64,000 bases of DNA from the NCBI RefSeq assembly GCF_001931685.1, contig NZ_MOOY01000006.1, positions 248,001-312,000 on the forward strand. The letters are read 5' to 3'. Numbering within the stretch: position 1 is the first letter of the stretch; each line of letters opens with the position of its first letter. The position numbers and the translations under genes are program-made. The stretch is from Pararhizobium arenae (GTDB lineage: Bacteria; Pseudomonadota; Alphaproteobacteria; Rhizobiales; Rhizobiaceae). Below, piece after piece: positions 8,528 to 17,298 of the stretch. The notes beneath the pieces are model-generated. The model ran no database searches and was not told the origin of the DNA. It saw only the letters and a program-made list of their open reading frames with translations.

Positions 8528-9112
8528 TCTCAAATCTCCCAAGTGATCGGCGGTGGGGGTTTTTCTCCAGAATGAGTACCCCTTCGAAAAGGGACGGCGA
8601 ACCGAACATAAGCCTCCCCTGCAAATGCAGGCAAACAATAGTGGATGAGCATTTTTTGGCAACGCTTTGCCATCAAATCAGGAAGCGCTTTTTATTCACA
8701 GCGCTTAAATCTTGATGCCTAAATTAAATTTTGCCCTAAATTTACTCCCTTTTCGGTTGTGGTCACATTTTAACCAGATCGGCGCCGACGGGCGCTGAAC
8801 AGCCATGAGGCGACGTACGATAATGTCAAGAATTGGGTCGAAGCATTTTACATATTACGTAAGGTGCCTGAACTTGTCTTTCTTCTTGCTTGGACATTGT
8901 CCGCCAACCCGCCTGCCCTAACTTCCGCATGTCGCTTCGTGCATATATCCGCGTCGCAGCGACGACATCCGCATGCACAACTCATAGCTGTTGATTTAGC
9001 CGGATTGACGCGAGGGTTACAGCTTTACCGCAAAATCTGGGCCTTGCCTTTGCAGAAATTTTGGCATTCTCTCGCCGCTTCGAACCTAAAACAAAAGGGG
9101 AAGGATAACAAA
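8528..9112. other. Divergent intergenic region between fba and the peptide-binding protein gene
   Basis: 585 nt without a convincing gene. It is AT-richer than the neighbours, especially 8640-8770 and 8820-8870. It holds three GCTT-type boxes near the fba side (listed separately), the palindrome TTACGTAA near 8853, and the GGGGAAGG ribosome binding site of the downstream gene. An upstream in-frame extension of the plus-strand gene exists but has no ribosome binding site or signal-peptide character. Confidence 0.6.
8658..8706. promoter_or_regulatory. Cluster of LacI-type operator-like dyads upstream of fba
   Basis: Three boxes occur in 49 nt: the perfect dyad GGCAA-CGCT-TTGCC (8658-8671), the palindrome AAGCGCTT (8683-8690) and the related CAGCGCTT (8699-8706). 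AAGCGCTT with a central CG/GC is the usual core of LacI-family operators in proteobacteria. They lie 130-180 nt before the fba start, where a promoter could be. No LacI gene is in the window, so the assignment is inference. Confidence 0.35.
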
Positions 9113-10711
9113 ATGATCTCGATGAAACTGAACGTCCGTGCCGCAGTGCTGCTCGGCTCTATTCTGATCGGCGCAAGCCCGGCCCTTGCTGAAACGGTCC
9201 TGCACCGCGGCAATGCCGGTGAACCTCAGACGCTCGATCAGGCTCACACCTCGATCAACATCGAAGAGTTCATCCTGAAGGATCTCTATGAAGGCCTGAC
9301 GATTTACGACGCGGCCGGCAAGATCATCCCAGGTGCCGCCGAAAGCTGGACCGTTTCAGATGACGGTACCGTCTACACCTTCAAACTCCGCGAAAACGGC
9401 AAGTGGTCGGATGGCTCTCCGGTAACCGCGGCCGACTTCGCCTTTTCCTTCCAGCGCGTCGAAGACCCGAAGACCGCTGCCGGCTATGCCAATATCCTCT
9501 TCCCCATCAAGAATGCGGAAAAGGCCAACAAGGGCGAGGTCCCGCTCGACCAGCTCGGCGTCAAGGCCATCGACGACAAGACGCTTGAGATCACCCTGGA
9601 GCGCCCGACCCCCTTCTTCCTCGAACTGCTCGCGCACCAGACGGCCCTGCCGGTTTCCAAGGCCAGCGTCGAAAAGAACGGCACCGATTTCGTCAAACCG
9701 GGCGTGATGGTATCCAACGGCGCCTACAAGCTCGTTGCTCATACGCCGAACGACAGCCTGACGACCGAAAAGAATGCCAATTACTGGGATGCCGCCAACG
9801 TCAAGATCGACAAGGTCATCTTCTACCCGATCGACGATCAGGCCGCCTCGGTTCGCCGTTTCGAAGCCAAGGAAATGGACCTCGTCTACAACTTCTCGGC
9901 CGACCAGATCGAGCGCCTGAAGTCATCCTATGGCGATCAGGTGCATATCTCGCCGACGCTCGCAACCTACTACTACGCTTTCGACACCCGTCAGGAACCC
10001 TATAGCGACGTGCGCGTCCGTCAGGCGCTGTCGATGTCGGTCGATCGCGACTTCCTTGCCAAGGAAATTTATTCCGGATCGCAGATCCCGGCCTACTCGA
10101 TGGTACCTCCGGGCATCGAGACCTACGGCGAGCCGTCCAAGGCCGATTTCGGCACGCTGTCGCAGCTCGATCGCGAAGACAAGGCCATCGCGTTGATGAA
10201 GGAAGCCGGCTACGGTGAAGGCGGCAAGCCGCTCGAAATTGAAATCCGCTACAACACCAACCCGAACCACGAGCGCGTCGCAACCGCCGTTGCCGATATG
10301 TGGAAGAACACGTTTGGCGCCAAGGTGTCGCTGGTGAACCTCGACGTGTCGTCGCACTACGCCTACCTGCAGGAGGGCGGCAAGTTCAACGTCGCCCGCG
10401 CCGGCTGGGTTGCCGACTATGCGGATGCTGAAAATTTCCTGGCGCTCAGCGTTTCTACCAACAAGACCTTCAATTACGGGCACTATCAGAATCCGGAATT
10501 CGATGCCCTCATGAAGAAGTCTTATGAGGAAACCGACGCAGCGGCTCGATCGAAGATCCTGCATGAAGCCGAAGCCCTGATGATGAAGGAACAGCCGGTC
10601 GCCCCGTTCCTCACCCAGGCCGACCTGTGGCTCGTCGCCTCAAAGGTCAAGGGCTGGCAGGACAACGCTGCCAACCAGCACCTGACGCGCTTCCTGAGCG
10701 TCGAAGAATAA
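9113..10711 (+). CDS. oppA: Oligopeptide ABC transporter substrate-binding protein (OppA-like)
   Basis: 532 residues of the SBP_bac_5 family. A Sec signal peptide (MISMKLNVRAAVLLG to ASPALA, cleavage before ETV) is followed by HRGNAGEPQTLDQAHTS, which matches the OppA/MppA mature N-terminus, and by GAAESWTVSDDGTVYTFKLR near residue 80. It captures oligopeptides in the periplasm for the permease encoded next. GGGGAAGGATAAC precedes the ATG. It is the first gene of a complete oppABC-DF operon. A role in murein-peptide recycling cannot be excluded. Confidence 0.93.
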   Translation: MISMKLNVRAAVLLGSILIGASPALAETVLHRGNAGEPQTLDQAHTSINIEEFILKDLYEGLTIYDAAGKIIPGAAESWTVSDDGTVYTFKLRENGKWSDGSPVTAADFAFSFQRVEDPKTAAGYANILFPIKNAEKANKGEVPLDQLGVKAIDDKTLEITLERPTPFFLELLAHQTALPVSKASVEKNGTDFVKPGVMVSNGAYKLVAHTPNDSLTTEKNANYWDAANVKIDKVIFYPIDDQAASVRRFEAKEMDLVYNFSADQIERLKSSYGDQVHISPTLATYYYAFDTRQEPYSDVRVRQALSMSVDRDFLAKEIYSGSQIPAYSMVPPGIETYGEPSKADFGTLSQLDREDKAIALMKEAGYGEGGKPLEIEIRYNTNPNHERVATAVADMWKNTFGAKVSLVNLDVSSHYAYLQEGGKFNVARAGWVADYADAENFLALSVSTNKTFNYGHYQNPEFDALMKKSYEETDAAARSKILHEAEALMMKEQPVAPFLTQADLWLVASKVKGWQDNAANQHLTRFLSVEE

Positions 10712-10724
10712 CAAACGATCCGAA

Positions 10725-10752
10725 CCATGGCGGCAGCCTCATGCCGCCATGG
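10725..10752 (+). repeat. Perfect hairpin between oppA and oppB
   Basis: CCATGGCGGCA and TGCCGCCATGG form an 11-bp perfect stem with a 6-nt loop, 14 nt after the oppA stop and ending 11 nt before the GGAGGG of oppB. There is no T run. Such hairpins protect the binding-protein mRNA from 3' decay and cause excess of binding protein over permease; here that is inference. Confidence 0.7.
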
Positions 10753-10774
10753 CTTCCGGCCGGAGGGCTACCCC

Positions 10775-11698
10775 ATGATCTCCTTCGTCCTGCGCCGCCT
10801 CGCGAGCGCTGTGCCGACGCTGTTTATCGTCGTGACGATTTCCTTCTTCCTGATGCGGTTCGCTCCGGGCGGCCCGTTCAATCTGGAGAGACCGCTACCG
10901 CCGCAGACGATGGCGAACCTGATGCGGACCTACCAGCTCGATCAACCCCTCTGGCGCCAGTATCTGACTTACATCACCAATGCTGTCACCGGCGACTTCG
11001 GGCCAAGCTATATCTACAAGGACAACACGGTTGCCGAACTGATCGCGAAGGGCCTGCCCTATTCGCTCGAACTTGGCTTCTATGCGCTGCTGGTGGCGCT
11101 GATCGGCGGCGTGCTTGCCGGCACCATCGCCGCGCTCCGGCAAAACAGCATTCTCGATTTTGCGATCATGTCGGTCTCGACCATCGGCGTAACCGTGCCG
11201 AACTTCGTTGTCGGTCCGGTTCTGACCCTGATCTTTGCGGTCATCCTCGCCTGGCTCCCCGCCGGCAGCTGGGGTGACGGGTCGCTGCGTTTCCTCATCT
11301 TGCCGATGATCGCGCTTGCGCTTCCGCAGCTCGCGGTCTTTGCGCGGCTCACACGTGGCTCGATGATCGAGGCGCTTCACACCGACCATATCCGCACCGC
11401 CCGCGCCTATGGCCTGCCGGCCCGTACGGTCGTCGTCACCCATGCGATGCGGGCAGCCTTGTTGCCGGTCGTGTCGTATCTGGCGCCCTGCGCCGCTGCG
11501 CTCCTGACCGGCTCGGCCGTGATCGAAACGATCTTCACCATCCCTGGCGTCGGTCGCTATTTCGTGCTCGGCGCCATCAACCGCGACTACACGCTCGTCA
11601 TGGGAACCGTGGTGCTGGTCGCCATCTTCGTCATCGTTTTCAACCTGGTGGTCGATATTCTCTACGGCCTTCTTGATCCGAGGGTTCGCCATGACTGA
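10775..11698 (+). CDS. oppB: Oligopeptide ABC transporter permease OppB
   Basis: 307 residues with six predicted membrane helices: MISFVLRRLASAVPTLFIVV (TM1) followed by the conserved RFAPGGPFNLERPL and LDQPLWRQYLTY periplasmic segment, then the permease core with the EAA loop HTDHIRTARAYGLPARTVVV near residue 210. It forms the inner-membrane channel with OppC. The start follows GGAGGGCTACCCC. Its stop overlaps the oppC start by 8 nt. Confidence 0.94.
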   Translation: MISFVLRRLASAVPTLFIVVTISFFLMRFAPGGPFNLERPLPPQTMANLMRTYQLDQPLWRQYLTYITNAVTGDFGPSYIYKDNTVAELIAKGLPYSLELGFYALLVALIGGVLAGTIAALRQNSILDFAIMSVSTIGVTVPNFVVGPVLTLIFAVILAWLPAGSWGDGSLRFLILPMIALALPQLAVFARLTRGSMIEALHTDHIRTARAYGLPARTVVVTHAMRAALLPVVSYLAPCAAALLTGSAVIETIFTIPGVGRYFVLGAINRDYTLVMGTVVLVAIFVIVFNLVVDILYGLLDPRVRHD

Positions 11699-12824
11699 TA
11701 TGGTCTACACCCCGCTCGCGCCGCTGCCGGAAACCAGAAGCCGCAGTCTGTTCCAGCTCGCAGCGCTCCGCTTCCGCCGCAACCGTGCCGCCATGGCCGG
11801 CTGTGTCGTTCTGGTCCTGATTGCACTCTTCTCCTTCCTCGGGCCGCTGTTCATCAGCCATAAATACGATCAGGTCTTTCCCTCCTACGTCTCCGTACCG
11901 CCGAGCCTCGAAGCTCGCCCGAACGCCGGCAGCCTGCAGGAAGCGATGGAGGGCGTCGCTGCCCGCGCCCGCGTCACGCTGAAGGAATTTGCCGTGGAAG
12001 GTCAGGCCTTTACGGCGACTGTCACCTCCGACAGCGAGATCGATCCCCGCACGACGCGCTATTTCGACCGCGCCAACGAATTCGATGAAACGCAGGTCGT
12101 TGCCACCGAAGACGGTGGCAAGACACTGAAGCTCGAAGGCAAGGTGAGCCGCGAATATTTCTTCTTCGGCACGGATTCGAACGGCCGCGACATGCTCGCT
12201 CGCGTCATGCTTGGCGGTCAGATATCGATCGCCGTCGGTTTGCTTGCCAGCATCGTCTCGCTCGGCGTCGGCGTCATCTATGGCGCGACTTCGGGCTATA
12301 TCGGCGGCCGCGTCGATAACGTCATGATGCGCTTCGTCGAGATTCTTTATTCGCTGCCCTTCGTCTTTCTCGTCGTCGTGCTCGTCGTCTTCTTCGGCCG
12401 CAGCTTCATCCTCATCTTCCTCGTCATCGGCGCCGTGGAATGGCTGGACATGGCCCGCATCGTGCGCGGCCAGACTCTTGCCTTGAAACGTCGCGAGTTT
12501 GTTGGAGCGGCACAGGCACTCGGCCTCACCGACTGGCAGATCATCCGCCGCCACATCATCCCCAACACGATCGGCCCTGTCGTGGTCTTCGTGACGGTGG
12601 TGGTGCCGAAGGTCATTCTGCTGGAAAGCTTCCTGTCTTTCCTCGGTCTCGGGGTGCAGGCACCGCTGACCAGCTGGGGCGCACTGATTTCTGAAGGCGC
12701 CAACAACATTCAGTCGGCGCCGTGGCTCCTGATCTTCCCGGCGATCTTCTTCGTCGTGACGCTGTTTTCCCTGAACTTCGCCGGCGACGGCCTGCGCGAC
12801 GCGCTCGACCCGAAGGACCGCTGA
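11691..12824 (+). CDS. oppC: Oligopeptide ABC transporter permease OppC
   Basis: 377 residues. TM1 is at about 35-55. A long periplasmic region (about 56-168) precedes the FFFGTDSNGRDMLARVMLGG motif that introduces the permease core, followed by five more helices and the EAA loop RREFVGAAQALGLTDWQIIRRH near 270. The loop between TM1 and the core carries roughly 100 residues, longer than in enteric OppC (about 300 residues in total). The ATG overlaps the oppB stop (ATGACTGA); one base separates its stop from the ATPase gene. Confidence 0.93.
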   Translation: MTDMVYTPLAPLPETRSRSLFQLAALRFRRNRAAMAGCVVLVLIALFSFLGPLFISHKYDQVFPSYVSVPPSLEARPNAGSLQEAMEGVAARARVTLKEFAVEGQAFTATVTSDSEIDPRTTRYFDRANEFDETQVVATEDGGKTLKLEGKVSREYFFFGTDSNGRDMLARVMLGGQISIAVGLLASIVSLGVGVIYGATSGYIGGRVDNVMMRFVEILYSLPFVFLVVVLVVFFGRSFILIFLVIGAVEWLDMARIVRGQTLALKRREFVGAAQALGLTDWQIIRRHIIPNTIGPVVVFVTVVVPKVILLESFLSFLGLGVQAPLTSWGALISEGANNIQSAPWLLIFPAIFFVVTLFSLNFAGDGLRDALDPKDR

Positions 12825-12825
12825 C

Positions 12826-14421
12826 ATGGCCGCAGACTCCATCCTCACCGTCCGGAACCTGAAAGTTGCCTTCGATACGCCTGACGGCGTGGTCGAAGCG
12901 GTCAAGGGCATCGATCTCGACGTGAAATCCGGCGAAACGCTGGCGATCGTCGGGGAGAGCGGTTCCGGCAAGAGCCAGACCATGATGGGTATCATGGGCC
13001 TGCTTGCCAAGAATGGCCGCGCCATCGGCTCGGCAAGCTATCGCGGTAAGGAGCTCATCGGCCTGCCGATGAAGGAGCTGAACACCGTGCGCGGCGCGAA
13101 GATCACCATGATCTTCCAGGAGCCGATGACCTCGCTCGATCCGCTCTACACGATCGGCCGCCAGATTGCAGAACCGATCGTCCATCACCGTGGCGGCAAC
13201 TTCAAGCAGGCGAAGGCACGGGCGCTGGAATTGCTCGAGTTGGTCGGGATTCCCGATCCGGCGCGGCGCATCAACAGCTACCCGCACGAGCTATCGGGCG
13301 GCCAGCGCCAGCGTGTGATGATCGCCATGGCGCTTGCCAACGAGCCGGATATCCTGATCGCCGACGAGCCGACCACCGCGCTCGACGTGACGATCCAGGC
13401 GCAGATCCTCGATCTCCTGAAATCGCTGCAGGAGAAATTCGGTATGGCCGTGGTGCTGATCACCCACGACCTCGGCATCGTGCGCCACTTCGCCAACCGC
13501 GTCGCCGTCATGCGCCGGGGCGAGGTGGTGGAGACCGGGACGACTATCGATATCTTCGAACGGCCGCAGGCGGACTATACCAGGATGCTGCTTGCCGCCG
13601 AGCCGAGCGGTCGCAAGGCTTCGCCGCCCGACAGCGCGCCCATTATCCTCGAAGGCCGCAATGTCTGCGTCGATTATCACACCGGCGGCGGGCTGTTCAG
13701 CCGCGCATCCGGCACCTTCCGGGCCGTGGACGATATCACCCTGCGCCTGAAGCAGGGCCAGACCATCGGCATCGTCGGCGAATCCGGATCGGGAAAATCG
13801 ACACTCGGGCGAGCGCTTTTGAAGCTTTTGCCGGCTAGCGGCCATATCCGCTTCGAAACGAGGGATATCTCCCATTTCGGCCGCAGCACCATGCGCCCCT
13901 TGCGGCATGAATTGCAGCTCGTTTTCCAGGATCCCTACGGCTCGCTTTCGCCGCGCCAGACGGTCGGCGAGATCATCACCGAAGGGCTCTACGTCCACGC
14001 GCCGCAACTTTCAAAGGTCGAACGGGATCGCCGGGCCATCGAAGCGCTGAAGGAGGTCGGGCTCGATCCGGCTGCTCGCAACCGCTATCCGCACGAATTC
14101 TCCGGCGGCCAGCGGCAGCGTATCGCCATTGCCCGCGCCATGATCCTGAAGCCCAAGGTCGTCATCCTCGACGAGCCGACGTCCGCGCTTGACCGTTCGG
14201 TGCAGGGCCAGGTCATCGAGCTTCTGCGCGGCCTGCAGACGTCCCATGACCTGTCCTACATATTCATCAGCCACGATTTGTCCGTGATCAAGGCGATGTC
14301 GGACTACGTGATCGTCATGAAGAACGGCAAGATCGTCGAGGAAGGCGAAACAGACGCTATCTTCGATGCGCCGAAGCAGGATTACACGAAGACCCTGATG
14401 AACGCCGTCTACACCGCGTGA
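12826..14421 (+). CDS. Peptide ABC transporter fused double ATPase (OppD-OppF)
   Basis: 531 residues carrying two complete ABC domains in tandem. The first (OppD-like, about 5-260) has Walker [11 protein letters not shown], signature [14 protein letters not shown] and Walker [15 protein letters not shown]. The second (OppF-like, about 275-530) has Walker [12 protein letters not shown], signature [14 protein letters not shown] and Walker [15 protein letters not shown]. One polypeptide therefore supplies both nucleotide-binding sites for OppBC. This DF fusion is common in rhizobial peptide transporters. It is the last gene of the operon; the next gene is convergent. Confidence 0.94.
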   Translation: MAADSILTVRNLKVAFDTPDGVVEAVKGIDLDVKSGETLAIVGESGSGKSQTMMGIMGLLAKNGRAIGSASYRGKELIGLPMKELNTVRGAKITMIFQEPMTSLDPLYTIGRQIAEPIVHHRGGNFKQAKARALELLELVGIPDPARRINSYPHELSGGQRQRVMIAMALANEPDILIADEPTTALDVTIQAQILDLLKSLQEKFGMAVVLITHDLGIVRHFANRVAVMRRGEVVETGTTIDIFERPQADYTRMLLAAEPSGRKASPPDSAPIILEGRNVCVDYHTGGGLFSRASGTFRAVDDITLRLKQGQTIGIVGESGSGKSTLGRALLKLLPASGHIRFETRDISHFGRSTMRPLRHELQLVFQDPYGSLSPRQTVGEIITEGLYVHAPQLSKVERDRRAIEALKEVGLDPAARNRYPHEFSGGQRQRIAIARAMILKPKVVILDEPTSALDRSVQGQVIELLRGLQTSHDLSYIFISHDLSVIKAMSDYVIVMKNGKIVEEGETDAIFDAPKQDYTKTLMNAVYTA

Positions 14422-14456
14422 ACAGAGGTCTGCGGCTCCGGTTGGTGATCCGGGGC

Positions 14457-15362
14457 TTAGGCTTGCCGCTTCTTCAACTGCTGTTCGCGGAAAAAGATGA
14501 AAAGACCGGAGGCGACGATGAGTGCCGAGCCGATGAGGACGGTCAAGCGCGGCGTATCGCCGAAGAACATCCAGCCGAAGATCACGGCCCAGAAAAGGAG
14601 GGTGTACTGAATCGGCACGACCGTCGCAGCGTCCGCCAGTTTCAGGGCGCGGCTGACGAGAATATGCGCCATCATTGCGACGACGCCGAGCAGGCCCAAG
14701 AGGATCGTTGCCTCCAGATCGGGGGGCGTCCAGCCGGCCGGATGAATTGCAAGACCGGCCACCGAGAAGATCAATGCACCGACGACCTGCCAGAAGACGA
14801 GCGTCGTATCCGGCGTTTCGCGCAGCGTGCGGCCGAGAAGGATTGCGACGGCAAAGGCGGCGCTGCCGATCAGCGCGATGATGGCCGGAAGCGAAAAGCT
14901 GTTGCGCGAGGGCTCGAGCGCGATCACCACACCGAGAAAGCCGATCAGGATGGCCGTCCAGCGGCGCCAGCCGACCTTCTCGCCCAGCACGAAAGGCGAT
15001 GCCGCCGCCACGTAGATCGGCGCTGCCAGCCAATAGGTCATCGTATCGGCAAGCGGCATATAGGCGACTGCGAAATAGAAGGCAGACGCTTCCATGGCGA
15101 AAAGAAGCGACCGCAGTGCATGAAGCCAGGGTCGGTCCACGATCACAAAGCTGCGCCAGCCACGCTTGACGATCAGCGGCGCCAGAATGATAAGTGCCGC
15201 GAGGCTTCGGATCGTCATCAACTGACTGACGGAATAGGTCCCGACAAGCCATTTGCCCATGACATCGTTGAGCGAAAACATCAGCATCGCCGCAAGCATG
15301 ACGAACGCGCCGTTGCGCGCGAGGCTGCCCATTCTGGGCAAGGAGGCAATGTGAAGCGACAT
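14457..15362 (-). CDS. EamA/DMT-family membrane transporter
   Basis: 301 residues with ten predicted membrane helices forming two EamA repeats (about 15-145 and 155-290), for example FVMLAAMLMFSLNDVMGKWL at the start of repeat 1. Proteins of this group resemble RhaT/PecM-type metabolite exporters; the substrate is not predictable. The start MSLHIASL is chosen because AGGAAACATCGTCC precedes it; an in-frame start 19 codons upstream lacks a ribosome binding site. It ends 35 nt from the convergent peptide transporter operon. Confidence 0.85.
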   Translation of the reverse strand: MSLHIASLPRMGSLARNGAFVMLAAMLMFSLNDVMGKWLVGTYSVSQLMTIRSLAALIILAPLIVKRGWRSFVIVDRPWLHALRSLLFAMEASAFYFAVAYMPLADTMTYWLAAPIYVAAASPFVLGEKVGWRRWTAILIGFLGVVIALEPSRNSFSLPAIIALIGSAAFAVAILLGRTLRETPDTTLVFWQVVGALIFSVAGLAIHPAGWTPPDLEATILLGLLGVVAMMAHILVSRALKLADAATVVPIQYTLLFWAVIFGWMFFGDTPRLTVLIGSALIVASGLFIFFREQQLKKRQA

Positions 15363-15761
15363 GGACGATGTTTCCTGAAACGACACCTGCCACTCGCATA
15401 TTCCACCCGCCCGATCCATACCCGAAAGACGATGGGTTGATCACCAATCGGAATGAGCTTTCGCTGGCGACCGCCAGATCGGGGAAATCCCGTAAATCTA
15501 CCCTCTTGACCTTCGGTGCCGGATCGCTAATTAATGACTCGCTCCGACCGTCAGACATCGAAAGCGGTGGAGTGAACCTGGTGCCGGGCCCCTCTGGCGA
15601 GAGTTTTTACGGCGCTCTCGTGATGTCGGTACCGCCAGCAAATAGCCGGCGGATTACGCACAAATGACACTACACTCTTCGCGACAAGCGCATTCCGTTG
15701 GCATGCGCTCCTTCTGCATATCTGCAGGCCTGTTCCTCCCGCTCGTAACGGAGGCACGGCC
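15363..15761. other. Leader/intergenic region upstream of the DUF475 gene
   Basis: 399 nt without a credible gene. The part nearest the plus-strand gene is rich in local dyads: CGCTCC-G-ACCG pairing with CGGT-GGAGTG (15540-15575), CTCT-GGCG-AGAG (near 15595), GAGAG/CTCTC (near 15600-15622) and CCGCC/GGCGG (near 15630-15655). This suggests a structured 5' leader of about 200 nt. The core strings of the yybP-ykoY manganese riboswitch are not evident. Confidence 0.35.
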
Positions 15762-16841
15762 ATGAACCAGCCTCAGACGCACACCACATCCCTCGGTTAT
15801 TTCAAGTGGGCCTTCATCGTCACGGCTGTCGGGCTTCTGCTCGGCGCCTGGCTTGGCTGGAACTCGACCGGCACGATCTCCGGTACGGCAACTGTCTTCT
15901 TCATCTGTACCGTTCTCGCGGTGCTGGAGATTTCCCTTTCCTTCGATAACGCCATCGTCAATGCCAACAAGCTCAAGGACATGACCCCTGAGTGGCAGCA
16001 TCGGTTCCTCACCTGGGGCATCATCATCGCTGTCTTCGGCATGCGCATCGTGTTCCCGCTGTTGATCGTCGTGATCGCTGCGAATATCGGCCCGATCGAC
16101 GCGCTCATCCTGGCGGCGGCCCGTCCTGAGGAATATGCGCGCATCATGCACGAGGCCCATCTTCCGATCGCGGCCTTCGGCGGCACCTTCCTGATGATGG
16201 TCGGCCTCACCTACTTCTTCGATCACGAGAAGGATGTGCACTGGATCGCCTTCCTCGAACGCCACATGGCGCGGTTCGCGACGATCAAGGGCATCGAGAT
16301 CGCTTTCGTTCTCATCCTGATTCTCGGCTTCTCACGCCTGCTGGAAGGCGAAGAAGCAACGGTATTCGTGCATTCGGCAATCTACGGTCTGGTGACCTTC
16401 CTGGTCGTTGAAGTGATCGGCGGCCTGCTCGATGCTTCCCAGCAGACCATGAGTGCGGCTGCAAAGGGTGGCCTCGGCGCCTTTATTTATCTTGAAGTGC
16501 TCGATGCCAGCTTCTCCTTCGATGGGGTCATCGGCGCCTTCGCCCTGACGCAGAACCTCTTCATCATCGCCATCGGCCTCGGTATCGGCGCCATGTATGT
16601 GCGCTCAATGACGATCATGCTGGTGGAGAAGGGAACGCTGGCCGAGTACCGGTATCTGGAACACGGCGCGTTTTACGCCATCCTGATCCTTTCGGTGATC
16701 ATGTACTTCCAGACGCTGGTGCACATCCCCGAGGTGATCACCGGTCTTGGCGGCGCAGCGCTGATCGGCGTCTCGCTCTGGTCATCGATCCGCTACAACC
16801 GGCAGGAACAGGCCGAGGATCTGCAGGAGGCGCACCAGTAA
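15762..16841 (+). CDS. DUF475 / TerC-like integral membrane protein
   Basis: 359 residues, about nine membrane helices. The acidic membrane motif LEISLSFDNAIVNANKLKDM (residues 50-69) and its second copy LDASFSFDGVIGAFALTQN (near 248) are the hallmark of the TerC/DUF475 cation-flux superfamily, whose relatives export manganese or take part in tellurite resistance. The specific ion is not known for this member. GGAGG precedes the ATG, and a strong terminator follows 41 nt after the stop. The structured leader suggests post-transcriptional control. Confidence 0.85.
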   Translation: MNQPQTHTTSLGYFKWAFIVTAVGLLLGAWLGWNSTGTISGTATVFFICTVLAVLEISLSFDNAIVNANKLKDMTPEWQHRFLTWGIIIAVFGMRIVFPLLIVVIAANIGPIDALILAAARPEEYARIMHEAHLPIAAFGGTFLMMVGLTYFFDHEKDVHWIAFLERHMARFATIKGIEIAFVLILILGFSRLLEGEEATVFVHSAIYGLVTFLVVEVIGGLLDASQQTMSAAAKGGLGAFIYLEVLDASFSFDGVIGAFALTQNLFIIAIGLGIGAMYVRSMTIMLVEKGTLAEYRYLEHGAFYAILILSVIMYFQTLVHIPEVITGLGGAALIGVSLWSSIRYNRQEQAEDLQEAHQ

Positions 16842-16882
16842 GGTGCCTCCTTTCCTGCAGTCGGAAGGTGACCGAACAAACG

Positions 16883-16915
16883 AAAAGCCCGCCGGGGGAA
16901 CACCGGCGGGCTTTT
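16883..16915 (+). terminator. Strong rho-independent terminator after the DUF475 gene
   Basis: AAAAGCCCGCCGG and CCGGCGGGCTTTT form a 13-bp stem with a 7-nt loop and flanking A/T runs on both sides, so it can work in both directions for the convergent small gene at 16942. Confidence 0.9.
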
Positions 16916-16941
16916 GCGTTGGGAGATCAGTATCGTGCAGA

Positions 16942-17115
16942 TCAGCCGCGGTTTACAGAGTGAAACCGTGCCGGATCGATGCCGAGGGTATTGAGGTCGC
17001 GATCCAGAGGACGACGGCCACCTTCAACTGCCGCGGCAGCGGCGGAGGCAGCGCCGAACACGGCGATCGCACGACCGAAGAAGCCTTTACGGGTGGAAGA
17101 ATTACGGGCGGTCAT
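16942..17115 (-). CDS. Conserved-type small protein of 57 residues
   Basis: Frame starting MTARNSSTRKGFFGRAIAVF behind GCGAGAAAG. An Ala-rich segment (AVFGAASAAAAAVEGG) is followed by RRPLDRDLNTLGIDPARF. The C-terminal LGID-x-RF resembles the end of DUF1127-type small rhizobial proteins, but the resemblance is weak. It lies alone between two terminators, so it has its own transcript. Function unknown. No signal peptide is evident; the Ala stretch is too short and polar for a clear membrane helix. Confidence 0.6.
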   Translation of the reverse strand: MTARNSSTRKGFFGRAIAVFGAASAAAAAVEGGRRPLDRDLNTLGIDPARFHSVNRG

Positions 17116-17232
17116 TTTGCTTTCTCGCTTTCGTGATTGGTTGACCACCTGAAGATGGGGCACATCAGCCCTTTCTACAATGCACGAATCATCATCGCAG
17201 CTATGCAAGGCAAGCAGGCTACGCAACGCGAA

Positions 17233-17262
17233 CAGGCCGGGTTTCTTTCGAAACCCGGCCTG
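17233..17262 (-). terminator. Hairpin terminator of the tctCBA operon
   Basis: CAGGCCGGGTTTC and GAAACCCGGCCTG form a perfect 13-bp stem around a 4-nt loop, 36 nt beyond the tctA stop in the direction of transcription. Only a short T pair follows, so termination efficiency is uncertain. Confidence 0.7.
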
Positions 17263-17298
17263 TTATCTGGTCGCTCGTCGATCAGCTTGGGAGGAGGA

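Noticed and set aside
8655-8675. Sigma-54 promoter TGGCAACGCTTTGC before fba
   Set aside because: The spacing between the GG and GC elements is 9 nt on both strands instead of the required 10; the sequence is better explained as a dyad.
15540-15761. yybP-ykoY manganese riboswitch before the DUF475 gene
   Set aside because: Gene context fits, but I could not find the conserved core strings of that riboswitch; only generic hairpins are visible, so no riboswitch is annotated.
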